Shown here in pieces: positions 1-9,982 of a stretch of DNA of 64,000 bases (positions are counted from its first letter, which is position 1; the number at the start of each line of letters is the position of its first letter). Below the pieces are notes generated by a model. The model ran no database searches. It worked only from the letters and a program-made list of their open reading frames with translations, and was not told the DNA's origin. Origin of the DNA: JADLHS01 sp964561105 (GTDB lineage: Bacteria; Verrucomicrobiota; Verrucomicrobiia; Limisphaerales; JADLHS01); the NCBI GenBank assembly GCA_964561105.1, contig CAZLOH010000025.1:10830-74829 (forward strand). The letters run 5' to 3'. Position numbers and translations under genes: made by a program.

Positions 1-1
1 A

Positions 2-367
2 CACCTGCGGGAATGGTCGTTGGATTTGATCAACCACAATTACCGAAACTCGCACCGCAGCGACCTGATGCCGCAACGCGGTTATGTGCCGTACGGCGGC
101 GGCACACGCGCGATCTCACCCCGCGAATCGGAAGCCAAATGGGGCAGCCGCAGTGCCCTCCAATATGACGGCGGCGAGAACAGCCACGCGGTTACCCCGC
201 CCATCGGCTGGTTGGAAGATTATTGGATGGGCAGATACTACGGCTTCATCGAAGCCCCCAAGACGACCGACCCGGAAGCAACCACCCTGCGCGCCCGACC
301 CACGAAACCGCACGGCGCCGCGCCGTACGCCGGACCTGCCCGGCCCAAAGAATCGTGGGAAAAATGA
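2..367 (+). CDS. C-terminal part of a hypothetical protein (5' end outside window)
   Basis: The reading frame is open from the first bases and ends at a TGA after 121 codons, so this is the tail of a gene that starts upstream of the window. The visible part is rich in Gly, Tyr, Trp and Pro, with stretches such as PHGAAPYAGPARPKES at the end and GWLEDYWMGRYYGFIEAPK in the middle. I do not recognise a domain with certainty. The same-strand neighbour is a secreted GH36-like enzyme, so a role in carbohydrate or surface metabolism is possible but only inferred from position. Confidence 0.6.
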   Translation, partial: HLREWSLDLINHNYRNSHRSDLMPQRGYVPYGGGTRAISPRESEAKWGSRSALQYDGGENSHAVTPPIGWLEDYWMGRYYGFIEAPKTTDPEATTLRARPTKPHGAAPYAGPARPKESWEK

Positions 368-513
368 ACGATGCTGCTACTCCCGATCTGGTTGAAATGT
401 CGTCTTTGACCTCGGAAAATCCGCTCGCTTTTGATTATTCGCGTCGCGATGATTAAATCCAGCCCAGCATCACGCTTACGAAAAACAAATCCATCATCAT
501 TGCCAGTGGGCTT

Positions 514-2814
514 TTGCTCGGATGTCTCTCCGCACGAGCTGCGCTGTCCATCGAAAACGAAACGCTTGCCGTGCGCTTTGACGACAGGGCGAAAACTTTC
601 TCCGTCACTGAGAAAGCGTCGGCCAAGGTGTTTCTAGCGGAGGGCCGATTGGAAGACGTCGCGGCCGCCGCGCGGGTGGAGCGGGCGAAGGATTCCATTT
701 TTGGGAACGGCCGTCGCATTGTCGTGCAGCGAGTGGACGGTGGAGCTGACTCGCTCGAACTGTACGAGCACCTGCCATTTGTTCTGGTGCGCGGCACACG
801 ACGCAACCGCAGCCCGGAGTTCCTGGACGTGCGCCAGTCAATGCCGGCCACGTTCAACCTCCACCTGGACAAACCGGCATCCGAACTCACAACCGTCGGC
901 ACCGGCGGTCTGCTGGCGCCGGACAAAAATCCCGGCAGCTACCTGTTTCTGACCTGTGCCGACCCGGCCACCCGGCGGGGTGTGGTGGCCGGCTGGCTCA
1001 CCGAGGATCGCGGCAGCGGGGTGCTGTTTTCCGGGGTGACAAACGATCAGGTGCAGGTCCAGGCCCGGATTGACTATGGGCGTTTGCGGATTCCCGCCGG
1101 GAAATCAGCGTCCTTGGAAACGCTGGCGATCGGCATTTTTGACGACGCACGCCTTGGCGCCGAGCGCTATGCCGACGCCATCAAACAACAATACGCCATC
1201 CGGCTGCGCCCGCCGTCCGCCGTCTATTGTTCCTGGTATGCGGAAAAGCACGGTCAGGCCGGTGACGAAAAATCCACGGTGGAACTGGCGACATTCGCGG
1301 CCCGGCAACTCCAGCCTTTTGGTTTCGGCGTCGTGCAAATTGATGACGAGTGGCAGGATGGCAAACATTACAACGGCCCGCGTCGAGGTTTCGACCGCGT
1401 GCGGCCGGAGGGTCCGTATGCTCATGGCATCGCGCCGGTGGCGGCCCGCGTCAACCAACTGGGTCTGACGTTCGGTTTGTGGTGGTTGCCTTTCGGCCGA
1501 AATTATCAAGACCCCGAATACCGGGATCGCGGGGACTGGTTTGTGAAAGGACTCGACGGCCGGCCCTACGATACGGACTGGGGCGGCACCTGCCTGGACC
1601 TGACGGTTCCCGCCGTTCAGGCGCAGCTTGCGCACCTCGCGCGACTTTACCGTTCCTGGGGCGTGAAGTATTACAAGATGGACGGCCTCTACACCGGTGC
1701 GGCGTGCAGTCAGATTTATGTCAACGACGGTTACAAAGAGGATCACTTCGGCAACACCCTACCGTTTCACGACTCGCTCGTGAGCCCCATTGAAGCCTAT
1801 CGCAACGGTCTGAAACTCCTGCGCAAAAATGCCGGGCCGGACGTGTTCTTCTCCGGCTGCTGCGTCGCGCAGAACATGCGCGAGCTGTGCGCCATCGGCC
1901 TGGTGGATTCGATGCGGATCGGGCCGGATTACAACGCCGATGGCAACGGCACGAAGACCGGCCCCATCCGCGGCTCGCGGTTGTATTTTCTGAATGGCCG
2001 CGTCTGGTGGAATGATCCCGACCCCTGCATCGTGCGCGCTTCCGGCGCTGCCATGGGCTGCCAGCCAGTGACGCTGGCGCAAGCACGCCTGGGAGCTTCG
2101 TGGGTCGCGCTCACCGGACAATTCTTCCTGATCAGTGACTGGCTTCCCGATTTGCCGGCCGAGCGGCTGGAGGTTCTGAAACGCACGATGGCGCACCACA
2201 ATGCCACCGCGCGGCCCGTGGATTATTTCGACCATTATCTACCAACCACGTGGCTCGTCACTGCCACCAACGACGCCGTGCATCGCGCGGTCATCGGCGT
2301 GTTCAATCAGGAAACCAACGAGCTGGACCTGGATTACTCGTGCGCCAAGCTCGGCCTGGATCCGGCGCAAAATTATTACGCCTTCGACTTCTGGGCCAAC
2401 ACGCCCGTGCCGTCATTCCGAGGTCGTTTCACGAGTCAGGTGCCCCCCACCGCTTGCCGCATCCTCGCCGTGCGCGGCGCGGCGGGGCATCCGGTGCTCG
2501 TCAGCACTTCGCGGCATGTCACCCAAGGCATCGTGGATGTGACTGGCGAAAAATGGAACGCCGCCCGGCACACGCTCTCGGGCGTGAGTCAGGTCGTTGG
2601 CGACGACGCGTATGAACTGCGCGTGGCCGGTCTGGACGATGGCGGCAAAAAGTGGCGGCTTGCTTCCGCCACCGTGTCGCAAAAAGACCGGGCGTCTGGA
2701 GCGACCATCACGCCCCGGCCTCCGATTGCCGGTGAGGCGGGCTGGTGTCGCGTAACCATTGGCGCGAAGACAAGTCGCGCCGTCCACTGGCAACTGGAGT
2801 TCGCGGCTGAATGA
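514..2814 (+). CDS. GH36-like alpha-galactosidase family protein, secreted
   Basis: A 766-residue protein resembling clan GH-D (melibiase/GH36). An N-terminal beta-sandwich region is followed by a TIM barrel with the nucleophile motif KYYKMDGL (Asp390) and an acid/base motif RIGPD (Asp472); a C-terminal beta domain closes the protein. The likely reaction is hydrolysis of alpha-galactosides outside the cytoplasm. The start is uncertain: TTG 514 cuts into what looks like a signal peptide (IIIASGLLLGCLSARA, residues read from about 493). No ATG, GTG or TTG lies upstream in this frame before the stop at 454. An ATG at 449 in another frame would give a complete signal peptide if one A were added to the A5 run at 481-485. 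Exact substrate cannot be read. Confidence 0.8.
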   Translation: MLGCLSARAALSIENETLAVRFDDRAKTFSVTEKASAKVFLAEGRLEDVAAAARVERAKDSIFGNGRRIVVQRVDGGADSLELYEHLPFVLVRGTRRNRSPEFLDVRQSMPATFNLHLDKPASELTTVGTGGLLAPDKNPGSYLFLTCADPATRRGVVAGWLTEDRGSGVLFSGVTNDQVQVQARIDYGRLRIPAGKSASLETLAIGIFDDARLGAERYADAIKQQYAIRLRPPSAVYCSWYAEKHGQAGDEKSTVELATFAARQLQPFGFGVVQIDDEWQDGKHYNGPRRGFDRVRPEGPYAHGIAPVAARVNQLGLTFGLWWLPFGRNYQDPEYRDRGDWFVKGLDGRPYDTDWGGTCLDLTVPAVQAQLAHLARLYRSWGVKYYKMDGLYTGAACSQIYVNDGYKEDHFGNTLPFHDSLVSPIEAYRNGLKLLRKNAGPDVFFSGCCVAQNMRELCAIGLVDSMRIGPDYNADGNGTKTGPIRGSRLYFLNGRVWWNDPDPCIVRASGAAMGCQPVTLAQARLGASWVALTGQFFLISDWLPDLPAERLEVLKRTMAHHNATARPVDYFDHYLPTTWLVTATNDAVHRAVIGVFNQETNELDLDYSCAKLGLDPAQNYYAFDFWANTPVPSFRGRFTSQVPPTACRILAVRGAAGHPVLVSTSRHVTQGIVDVTGEKWNAARHTLSGVSQVVGDDAYELRVAGLDDGGKKWRLASATVSQKDRASGATITPRPPIAGEAGWCRVTIGAKTSRAVHWQLEFAAE

Positions 2815-2881
2815 GCTGAAATGCTTCCGTAGGCCGGCAGCGTGGAGGTCATTCGCCGCCGCTCAGTGTCGCAAACTCCGT

Positions 2882-2915
2882 TGCATCGTTCCGGCTTCGT
2901 GTCAGAAACGATGCA
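2882..2915. repeat. Inverted repeat (9-bp stem)
   Basis: TGCATCGTT at 2882-2890 pairs with AACGATGCA at 2907-2915. It lies between the convergent ends of the GH36-like gene and the next gene. There is no T-run directly after it on either strand, so it is not a standard intrinsic terminator. Confidence 0.4.
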
Positions 2916-2991
2916 GCTTCCGCTGCCAATTTAGCGTCAAAGCTGTAAAGCCAGGACTGCGGCTTTTGTTTTCCCATCAGTCGAACCGAAA

Positions 2992-3028
2992 AATAAAAAA
3001 GGTCTGGCTGTCGAAACAGCCAGACCTT
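2992..3028 (-). terminator. Rho-independent terminator
   Basis: On the minus strand a perfect 12-bp stem (AAGGTCTGGCTG / CAGCCAGACCTT, 2999-3028) with a 6-base loop is followed by a T-rich tract (A run at 2992-3000 on the plus strand). It lies just past the stop of the minus-strand gene ending at 3066. A second GC-only hairpin, GCGGCCG/CGGCCGC at 3042-3058, sits between the stop and this terminator. Confidence 0.85.
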
Positions 3029-3065
3029 GAGGTTTAACTCGCGGCCGGTTTCGGCCGCACGGCAT

Positions 3066-6000
3066 TTATTGGTGCAGGCGATAGAACGCCTGGCCGGCCG
3101 TTGGGGTTATTGTCATTGGATTGGAGGCATTCGGCACATCTGTCCACGGGCCGGAAAGACTCGGCGCCGACGACAATGTTCCGCCACCCGTCCAGGAGAT
3201 GGTAATCTGTCCCGACGTTTCACGGCTGATGCTTACTTTTCCAGGAGGGGTTTGAGCCAGCGATGGAACGCTGTAAACGCCGAAATTATCAATGGCCCAG
3301 TACCAACTCGACGTGCCGGCTTGAATAAACCGGAAGGTTACGCTCCCCTTGTTGTCCGCCAAGGGCACCCGATACAACTCGATGCGATTGGATTCCTTCG
3401 TGTCATCATTGTAGCGAGCTTCGATGTAAGGTGCGAGGGCTGGGGTGATCGGAGCCTTGAGAAAGAACCCGTAATAGCCACCAACCAATTGCTGGGTGAC
3501 CGGGTCCGTGTATTGGGCGACATCGCCGTAGCTGGTGGTCAACGTCTTCATCACGTCAATGTTGCCCAAACCATCGCGGTAAATGTCCGAGGTCTGGTCG
3601 CCGTCAAGCCAGTAGAAGACTGGGTTGTAGTTGACCCCATCCACCGAGTATTCGAGGCCGTTAATATTGTCCTGATTCTGTCGGTAACCGCTATTGAAGG
3701 CAATTACGATCCCGGATTTGCCGGTGAGATCGAACGGTTTTGTGTACAGGTATTGAATCTGGCCAGGCGGTCCGTTCTGGCGGGAATCAGTCTCTGCCCG
3801 GACATAATGACCTGATAAGAGCGGATTGGCGCTGTCATCGAGCGCGACCCCGTTAAGAATCTGCGGCAACAAAAACCCGCCGCCGAAGTCTTTGGTGATC
3901 CCGAAAGACACATCTACCACCACCCAGCCCAGGTAGAAATCCGAAGACAGATCATTCGGGTCATTACCAGGAGTTTGATGACCGGTAAAGTTTACCTGCG
4001 TCCAGCCTGCGGGCACGGTGGGATCCGGACCTGCGGCCGTGGATTCAAAGTCCTCGAAATAAACGCGCTCTGAGACTGGCAGGAGGTAGTTACGCAGCAG
4101 ATGGAAATTCCACGAATTGGTGTGGCGAAGTCCTCCGACGCCCGCGTCCGTCCACGCGATGGATGACGTGTGAACCGTTCGGGGGAGCTGCAGGCCAGGC
4201 GGATTATAGGTGAGCTTGGTCAACCCACCCGCCGCAGTGGCATTGGTTGCAACCACGACCCCGTCCACGGTCCAGACAACGGTCGCCGCGTTCACTTGGT
4301 TCGTGGAGCCGTCGCTCAACACTACGCTGGCGTTGGTGAAACCAATATCGGTGGAGCTCCCAAACGGCGAAACAAAGGAGGACGGCCCGGCATACTTGAC
4401 ATAAGTGCCGAATCCCGCCGTTCGCTTCCAGTAGGCTTTCACCGCGTTTGGCTTGGAGGCGTCATTTACCAGCGTCCGTTGGCCGGCCGCGTCAATCGTG
4501 TAGAATTCCAAGTTCGGATTGTCGGCATCCAACATGTGGAACCATACCAACCTAACCGGGTAGAGGCCCGCGGTTGTAACGGCCAAGCCAAACTGGGTTT
4601 CATGGGCGCCCTCGGCCCGGTAATCAAAAAGTCCCACCCCCAGCCCGAAAGCGTCTTTCGGGTTGGCGCCAACGGTGAGCCGGAAGCCATCGCCACAGTT
4701 AACGGCAAAGTTATAGTAGCCAGGTTGGAGATCCAAATACGCAACGATGTCGCCCGCCATGTTGCCGCCGAACCCCGACCAGGTGACCCCCGGAAACTCA
4801 TCATCCGTGTAACCGTTGTTGGCCGTCGAGAAGTTGCCCTGTTCCACGGTCAAGTCGTAGGTAAAATTGATGTTGGTCACCACGTAACTGCCATCCGGCT
4901 GCGGTCCCGGAGTGGTGTTGCTCGTATAAGGTTGCCCCGTGGTGGGATCAATCAGCACGCCGGCCAGTTGCGCTTCGGCATGGGCAATGTTTTCCCCCAG
5001 AATGCCGGAAACAGCGGAATCAATTTGACTCGACCGGGCCGCAAAACCGCGCTGCGCGGTATCCACCGCCGAGGCCGGAAGCGCGAGGCTCGGAGGCAAG
5101 GTGGTGAAGGTCGGCACGATGAAGCTGAATTGAGCCGTCAGGTTATGAGCGGGTGCAGCGTTGTCGGCAAACTGCGCGGTGACTACATTGCTGCTCCCCG
5201 AGGTTAGCAGCGCCGGGGCGGTGTAAGTAATCGTGGTTATCGAACCGTTTTTTGTGGTGGTAACCGGGACGGTGGTGCCATTCAGCTGTACCTGCAAGGT
5301 GTTGGCCACCAGCGTTGAGATGTCATCCTGGATCAGGAAACTGAACCCGGCTGGACTGGAATTGAACCCGTTGGCATACGGAGGCGCAACGGTTGCCGCG
5401 GCGTAGGTCTTCAACGCGCCGGGCGTTGCCAGGTCGTTTAGCAAAACATAGTTGGTGCTTGTGCTGTTGGTGACGACGCTGAACCAGGAGACATTCCCGC
5501 CACCACCCCCTTGAAACTGAAGGAGGCGGAACGGGTAAATTCCCGGTTGCGCCACCTCGATGGAGAAAAGGGTGTCACCGGATCCGCGGTCGCCGTCATA
5601 TACTCCCATGCGAATGGCACTCGAGGTATCCTTGGGATTGAGCGCGGAGGCGGTTACCCCGAATCCATCATCACTGTTCACCCCGAGCAGATAGGTTCCC
5701 GCCGCCGGGAACTCGATGTACGTAATGATGGCTTCGGAAAAGTTTACGGTGGTAAAGGTGGAGCCGGGAATGCCCGGATAGGCGTCCGCCGGAGGAAACG
5801 TGTCCACCACTCCTCCTGCATTGATGTTCCAGTTGACCACATTGGTGACCGTGTAATAACCACTGGCGTCGGCGCCAGTCAGGTCAGCGATGTTGGGGCC
5901 GTAGAGACCGGCTTGTTGGCCTTCGTTCCAGGCAATCGTGCCCGCCCGGCGATCAGTAGCGGGGTCGGTCTGATAAGGCCGCGTTCGGAAGCCAGGGCCG

Positions 6001-6143
6001 CTGGTGATGACCGTGCCCGCCGGCATGGCATAACTGGCCGGGAGCGGTGTAGCTGAGAGGTTCGGACTGGACTGAAGCAGGGTCAGCAGCGTGGCTAGTG
6101 CCGCGCCGGACCACGGTGTTATTGGGGTATTTAATAGTTTCAT
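3066..6143 (-). CDS. Large secreted protein with two PA14-like modules and C-terminal FYRL module
   Basis: A 1025-residue protein with an N-terminal signal peptide (hydrophobic AALATLLTLLQ, then Ser/Ala-rich). Two similar modules at roughly residues 60-215 and 365-545 have the PA14-type pattern GTYLLGVNSDDGFGV / GYYNFAVNCGDGFRL followed by a second strand ending in GIYPFRLL or GLYPVRLVWF. A C-terminal beta-sandwich region follows, starting near FEDFES. The last 55 residues (ITISWTGGG, SLSGPWTDV, AFYRLHQ) resemble the ends of three other secreted proteins in this window. PA14 modules usually bind glycans, so a carbohydrate-binding or adhesive surface protein is the likely role. No catalytic residues are recognised. 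A strong terminator lies downstream. Confidence 0.8.
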   Translation of the reverse strand: MKLLNTPITPWSGAALATLLTLLQSSPNLSATPLPASYAMPAGTVITSGPGFRTRPYQTDPATDRRAGTIAWNEGQQAGLYGPNIADLTGADASGYYTVTNVVNWNINAGGVVDTFPPADAYPGIPGSTFTTVNFSEAIITYIEFPAAGTYLLGVNSDDGFGVTASALNPKDTSSAIRMGVYDGDRGSGDTLFSIEVAQPGIYPFRLLQFQGGGGGNVSWFSVVTNSTSTNYVLLNDLATPGALKTYAAATVAPPYANGFNSSPAGFSFLIQDDISTLVANTLQVQLNGTTVPVTTTKNGSITTITYTAPALLTSGSSNVVTAQFADNAAPAHNLTAQFSFIVPTFTTLPPSLALPASAVDTAQRGFAARSSQIDSAVSGILGENIAHAEAQLAGVLIDPTTGQPYTSNTTPGPQPDGSYVVTNINFTYDLTVEQGNFSTANNGYTDDEFPGVTWSGFGGNMAGDIVAYLDLQPGYYNFAVNCGDGFRLTVGANPKDAFGLGVGLFDYRAEGAHETQFGLAVTTAGLYPVRLVWFHMLDADNPNLEFYTIDAAGQRTLVNDASKPNAVKAYWKRTAGFGTYVKYAGPSSFVSPFGSSTDIGFTNASVVLSDGSTNQVNAATVVWTVDGVVVATNATAAGGLTKLTYNPPGLQLPRTVHTSSIAWTDAGVGGLRHTNSWNFHLLRNYLLPVSERVYFEDFESTAAGPDPTVPAGWTQVNFTGHQTPGNDPNDLSSDFYLGWVVVDVSFGITKDFGGGFLLPQILNGVALDDSANPLLSGHYVRAETDSRQNGPPGQIQYLYTKPFDLTGKSGIVIAFNSGYRQNQDNINGLEYSVDGVNYNPVFYWLDGDQTSDIYRDGLGNIDVMKTLTTSYGDVAQYTDPVTQQLVGGYYGFFLKAPITPALAPYIEARYNDDTKESNRIELYRVPLADNKGSVTFRFIQAGTSSWYWAIDNFGVYSVPSLAQTPPGKVSISRETSGQITISWTGGGTLSSAPSLSGPWTDVPNASNPMTITPTAGQAFYRLHQ

Positions 6144-6428
6144 ACGGATTTTGTTTGGAGTTTTACTGGGGGTAGGTACACGGGAACGATTGAGGGAAAT
6201 TACAGTTTATGGCTTTGCGCTTTATATCCTTTCCGCCTCGTTCGGGCCGAGTGCCCAATGCAGGTTTGCAGAATTCGGTTCATCCGATCCACAAACAGCA
6301 ATGCGTCTGGCCCGGGGAAGGATTTGCATGGCCCTAGAAACAATTTTCGGTGGCAAAAGTCAATCTTTATTTGGCCATTAACCTGGATTTCCACGGCGAA
6401 TCCATCGAGGAGCGACACCCCCGCATCA

Positions 6429-8168
6429 TCAGAAATCCAAATTCTCCAACCGATAAAGTTCCACATTATCGAACCAACAGGCATCGGTGTCGGTTTGCTG
6501 GGCGTGGACATTCAGCAGGACGACGAGCTGGCCAACACCTGGCGGCACGGTCACCAGGCCGAAAGTCTTTTTCCACTCGCCGCTCCCAGGCGCAAAAGTG
6601 AAGGTCCGGTCGTCAGCTTCACGTGCCCATTTCCCGTCGCCGGTTTGCCAGCGAATGGTCACCGCTGCCGCCGATGAGCCTTCTTCGAGACAATTGGCCT
6701 GCACCACGAACGTATCGCCGGGGGCAGCCGGAATCTTTTGAATGAAACAGCCCTGCGAAACTTTGGTCGCGCGCGCCGAACCGCCGCCGACCTTTTCATC
6801 CCACGAAAATTTCCCGGTCGCTTGCTTTTCGTCCTGCCACGCGGACCAGTTGGTTGGCAGCGTGGAATCGGGCGCGGGCGGCGCGCGGAAATCCGCATTC
6901 ACCAGGAGATTGGTGACGCTGCCGCGCGCTTTGAGCACGGCGATCTCCTCGCGGGCCGCCGTGTCCGCGTCACGCGCCCACGCAATCGCGCGCGTGATTC
7001 CGGGCAGGGCTTGTTCCCAGGCGCGACCCCGGCCGGCGGTTTGCTTCAACTGTTCCTCGCGCCACGGCTTTTCCCGCGCGAGTCCGCTCCACCAACGGCA
7101 TTGCTCGCCATAGATCCAGACGTATTCGTCCGCCGCATCCCGCGCCGCGCCCAAATTTCGCGACAAGTGTTTCAAACGCGAACCATCCAGCGGTCCGCGA
7201 TAATATCGGTTGCCCACCGGGTTGATGAACATGTCCAGATAGAAACCGAAACCCGCCTGTACCTGGGCGCGGTACTTCGCGCGGTTCTCCGGCGCGACCA
7301 GCCGGAGCGCCGGGCCGTTCCACGCCCGCATATCCAGTGCGGCCCGCTGATAGGCTTCGACGCTGTCCAGGTAATATCCGTTCTCGCAACCGTCCACGAT
7401 CACCAGGCCCGGCGTGGCCGCGTCGAGCATTCCGTTCAAAAAGGCGGGCAACAATCCGTAGTGTTCCTGCGCGAGAATCGCCTCCGGATTATCCGCCCGG
7501 CCGGCGCGCGACACCACGCTGTTCAGGAAGAACGTTAACAGCACCGCGTCGGGCATTTCCGCCGTGACGCCCTGAACGAACTGCGCGCCGCGGGTTCGCG
7601 CCCGGGCTGCGGTTTCTGAAAACGTCATCCCTTTCGTCGGATCGAACTTCCATTGATTTTCCCCGTACGGTTCGAAATCCAGGGCGAGACCCTTGGCGCC
7701 GCTGGCACGCGCGAGCCACGCGCAAATCCGGGCTTTGTTTTCCAGTGCGCGCCAGCCTTCGTCATCGTTCCAGTCAATCAACTGCGGCGTCGCGTTAAAG
7801 AGGATGAAATTGTCGGTGAACTTCGCGAACTGGCAGGCCTTCAGGTCGTTCAAGGCAGACTCGAACCATTCCTTTTTCCACGGCTCGCGATTCCAACCGC
7901 TCTGCGTGCTGACCACTTTGCCCGCATCTGATTTCGCCTCAACCCGGAAGATCACGCCCGAGAATGGTCCTTCCGCTTCCATCTCACGAAAGTGTTCCCG
8001 CAGGAAAACCGTGTCTGGGATGTCCCAGCCGACTTCGATGAATTTCTTGTCCGCCGCCGTTGCGGTAACGATTCCCGCGGCGACAACCAGGCCCAGCGAT
8101 CCCAGCGTTGGAAAAAAACGGCAAGTGATTTTTCGGTGATGAGAAACGCGTTGTTGGTTGGTTTTCAT
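6429..8168 (-). CDS. Secreted TIM-barrel-like protein with C-terminal CBM4/9-like domain
   Basis: I chose ATG 8168 because the first 35 residues then form a signal peptide (basic RKITCRFF, hydrophobic LGSLGLVVAAGIV, cleavage near ATA-AD). The central part (about 40-430) looks like an alpha/beta barrel, with strand-like segments ending in acidic residues (GLALDFEPYGE, GLVIVDGCENGYY, YVWIYGEQCRWW), which suggests a glycoside-hydrolase-like fold without a family I can name. Residues from about 430 form a beta-sandwich of CBM4/9 type, beginning TNLLVNADFRAPP and ending CWFDNVELYRL. Substrate is unknown. The gene is divergent from the lipoprotein gene at 8587. Confidence 0.75.
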   Translation of the reverse strand: MKTNQQRVSHHRKITCRFFPTLGSLGLVVAAGIVTATAADKKFIEVGWDIPDTVFLREHFREMEAEGPFSGVIFRVEAKSDAGKVVSTQSGWNREPWKKEWFESALNDLKACQFAKFTDNFILFNATPQLIDWNDDEGWRALENKARICAWLARASGAKGLALDFEPYGENQWKFDPTKGMTFSETAARARTRGAQFVQGVTAEMPDAVLLTFFLNSVVSRAGRADNPEAILAQEHYGLLPAFLNGMLDAATPGLVIVDGCENGYYLDSVEAYQRAALDMRAWNGPALRLVAPENRAKYRAQVQAGFGFYLDMFINPVGNRYYRGPLDGSRLKHLSRNLGAARDAADEYVWIYGEQCRWWSGLAREKPWREEQLKQTAGRGRAWEQALPGITRAIAWARDADTAAREEIAVLKARGSVTNLLVNADFRAPPAPDSTLPTNWSAWQDEKQATGKFSWDEKVGGGSARATKVSQGCFIQKIPAAPGDTFVVQANCLEEGSSAAAVTIRWQTGDGKWAREADDRTFTFAPGSGEWKKTFGLVTVPPGVGQLVVLLNVHAQQTDTDACWFDNVELYRLENLDF

Positions 8169-8586
8169 TTTCAAGCTCAGGTTTCCAGTTTCACTCTTCG
8201 GGCTTTCGTTTCCGCTAAACTTGTACTGTCTGGAGCTGGCCGGCGCAACCGTCCTGGCTGCCAAAATCCTTCGTGTCGGTGCGGATGCCTACCGCGTCGA
8301 GCCGCCGGAGCTGGTGATGATCCGCCTCGGAAGCCGGCAGCCATTCCGACAGGAGCGCGACCAGCCGGCCCGGGTCAACGCGGAAGCAGCGGGAGATTTT
8401 GGTTTATGGCGCAACAATGCGCCTTCACGCCGCATCCTTCCCTCTGCGATAGCAATCTTCCTGGCACAGAACGGACGAAAATCTGAGGCCGGAAAAGTTT
8501 TGCGCGGCCGTTACTCCTTGGCTAGCGTTCGAGCGGGAATTGCTTCGTCGAATTGACGGAGCATTTCCCAGGAACAACGCTTGTCT
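8169..8586. other. Divergent intergenic region
   Basis: This 418-base stretch separates two divergently transcribed genes and must hold both promoters. Frames exist on both strands, but none has a convincing start, composition or recognisable domain. I see no repeat or RNA gene in it. Confidence 0.4.
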
Positions 8587-9798
8587 ATGAAGTTTTTGCC
8601 ACGTTGCGACGTGCTGAATTTGCCGTGGCCCCGGTTGCGCACATGCGTAGCGCTCGCCGTTTTGCTGGGCGGTTGCTCGCGCTCGCCGGAAGCGCGTCCG
8701 GCACCGGAAGACCGCCCGCCCACCGCAGCCGCCGTTACCCCGGAGTGGGGGAATCTCGAGCGCGTGAAGATTACCATCGAGCGGCCGCTCGCAATGATTT
8801 CGGCCACCCCGCAACGCTATCCACCACCACACGATTGGTTTTTTGGCGGGATGAATACCGCCGCCGTCCAATCGCTCCTCGCCGAAGCCGGGGTCACGGG
8901 ACCGGTCGCGGACCCGGCGCACTGGCTCAGCACGCCAACGGGGATCCGCGTGCCCGTGGACAGCGAGTTTATTTTTGGACTTTCAAACCGGGCGCGTCAG
9001 CAGTTGTATCCCGTGCTGGCCCAATTCCCCGAGAACGGAGACCAAAACGATTTCGCCGCCTTCCCGTCTCCGGAACTGGATGAGTGGTTCGAGGACACGA
9101 AGCTTTCGGCGCAAACCATCGGTTGGGTCACGAACCGGTTTTACCGGCAGGGCGGGCTGGTTTGTTTCGCCGATCTCGGCGTGATTTTGAGCCGGATTGA
9201 TTCCCCCATCGAACGCATCCGCCTGGTCAAGACCCTGTCGCGCGAGACAACCATGCTGCTCAAACTGCGCGTGAACGAACAAACGGACGTGGACGCCCTG
9301 GTGCAGTATTGGGGCTGGCCCGGTCGCAGCAAGAACTTCGAGCCGCTGCTCGATTCACTCACGCGGATCCCCGGTGGCAGCGCGATTGACGTGGTGCATC
9401 TGCTGCCGCCGTTTGCGCGGCAGCGGCTCTACACCTATCCCCGCGCCCAGACCAACTCGACGGATAAAGTGCAGGACTGTTACTGGACGGCGTTCAATTT
9501 TTTTTCCGACCCGCCCGTGTTCCGTTACGGCAGCACGGCGGAAATCAAAGCTGCCGTGGAACAGGATTATCAACGCGTGCGGGACAAGCCGCGGATGGGC
9601 GACTTGGTGCTGCTGGTGAACGAACAAGGCATGTTGATCCACGCGGCCAATTACATCGCCGACGATGTGGTCTTCACGAAGAACGGCGAGGCCTACCTTC
9701 GCCCCTGGCTGTTGATGGACATGGAAGACCTGCTCGCCATCTACACGACCACCACCAAACCGCGCGTGGTTTTGTATCGCCGGAAAGACTTCGATTAG
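8587..9798 (+). CDS. Lipoprotein with NlpC/P60-like C-terminal domain
   Basis: ATG 8587 gives a lipoprotein signal (LRTCVALAVLLGGC) with a lipobox ending LGGC; a TTG two codons earlier is less likely. The mature protein is about 375 residues. The C-terminal third has the arrangement of an NlpC/P60-type cysteine peptidase: a Cys at the start of a helix (QDCYWTAFNFF), a strand GDLVLLVNEQG, then a His in IHAANYIADDVVFTKNG. The upstream part (about 40-290) is mixed alpha/beta with no domain I recognise. If active, it would cleave peptide links in cell-wall peptides or related amides at the outer membrane. The catalytic assignment is inference from spacing and motif order. Confidence 0.65.
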   Translation: MKFLPRCDVLNLPWPRLRTCVALAVLLGGCSRSPEARPAPEDRPPTAAAVTPEWGNLERVKITIERPLAMISATPQRYPPPHDWFFGGMNTAAVQSLLAEAGVTGPVADPAHWLSTPTGIRVPVDSEFIFGLSNRARQQLYPVLAQFPENGDQNDFAAFPSPELDEWFEDTKLSAQTIGWVTNRFYRQGGLVCFADLGVILSRIDSPIERIRLVKTLSRETTMLLKLRVNEQTDVDALVQYWGWPGRSKNFEPLLDSLTRIPGGSAIDVVHLLPPFARQRLYTYPRAQTNSTDKVQDCYWTAFNFFSDPPVFRYGSTAEIKAAVEQDYQRVRDKPRMGDLVLLVNEQGMLIHAANYIADDVVFTKNGEAYLRPWLLMDMEDLLAIYTTTTKPRVVLYRRKDFD

Positions 9799-9982
9799 CC
9801 ATCAGCTTGCCGCCATGGTCTGCCGTGCGTCCGCCGAGCCGGAATCGAACTCGCCACAAATCCCTTCTGGCCCGCCGAACTTGCGTGCAGGCGAATACCG
9901 CGAATGGGCAAAGCCGTGCCGCGTGTTTGGCGCGGCTAGTTGAGCGAAGCGTGGCGCGAGGCGTGGGTCGGCTGATTGATTG

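Noticed and set aside
4170..5207. 345-codon plus-strand frame inside the PA14-like gene
   Set aside because: Antisense shadow with unusual composition and no recognisable domain.
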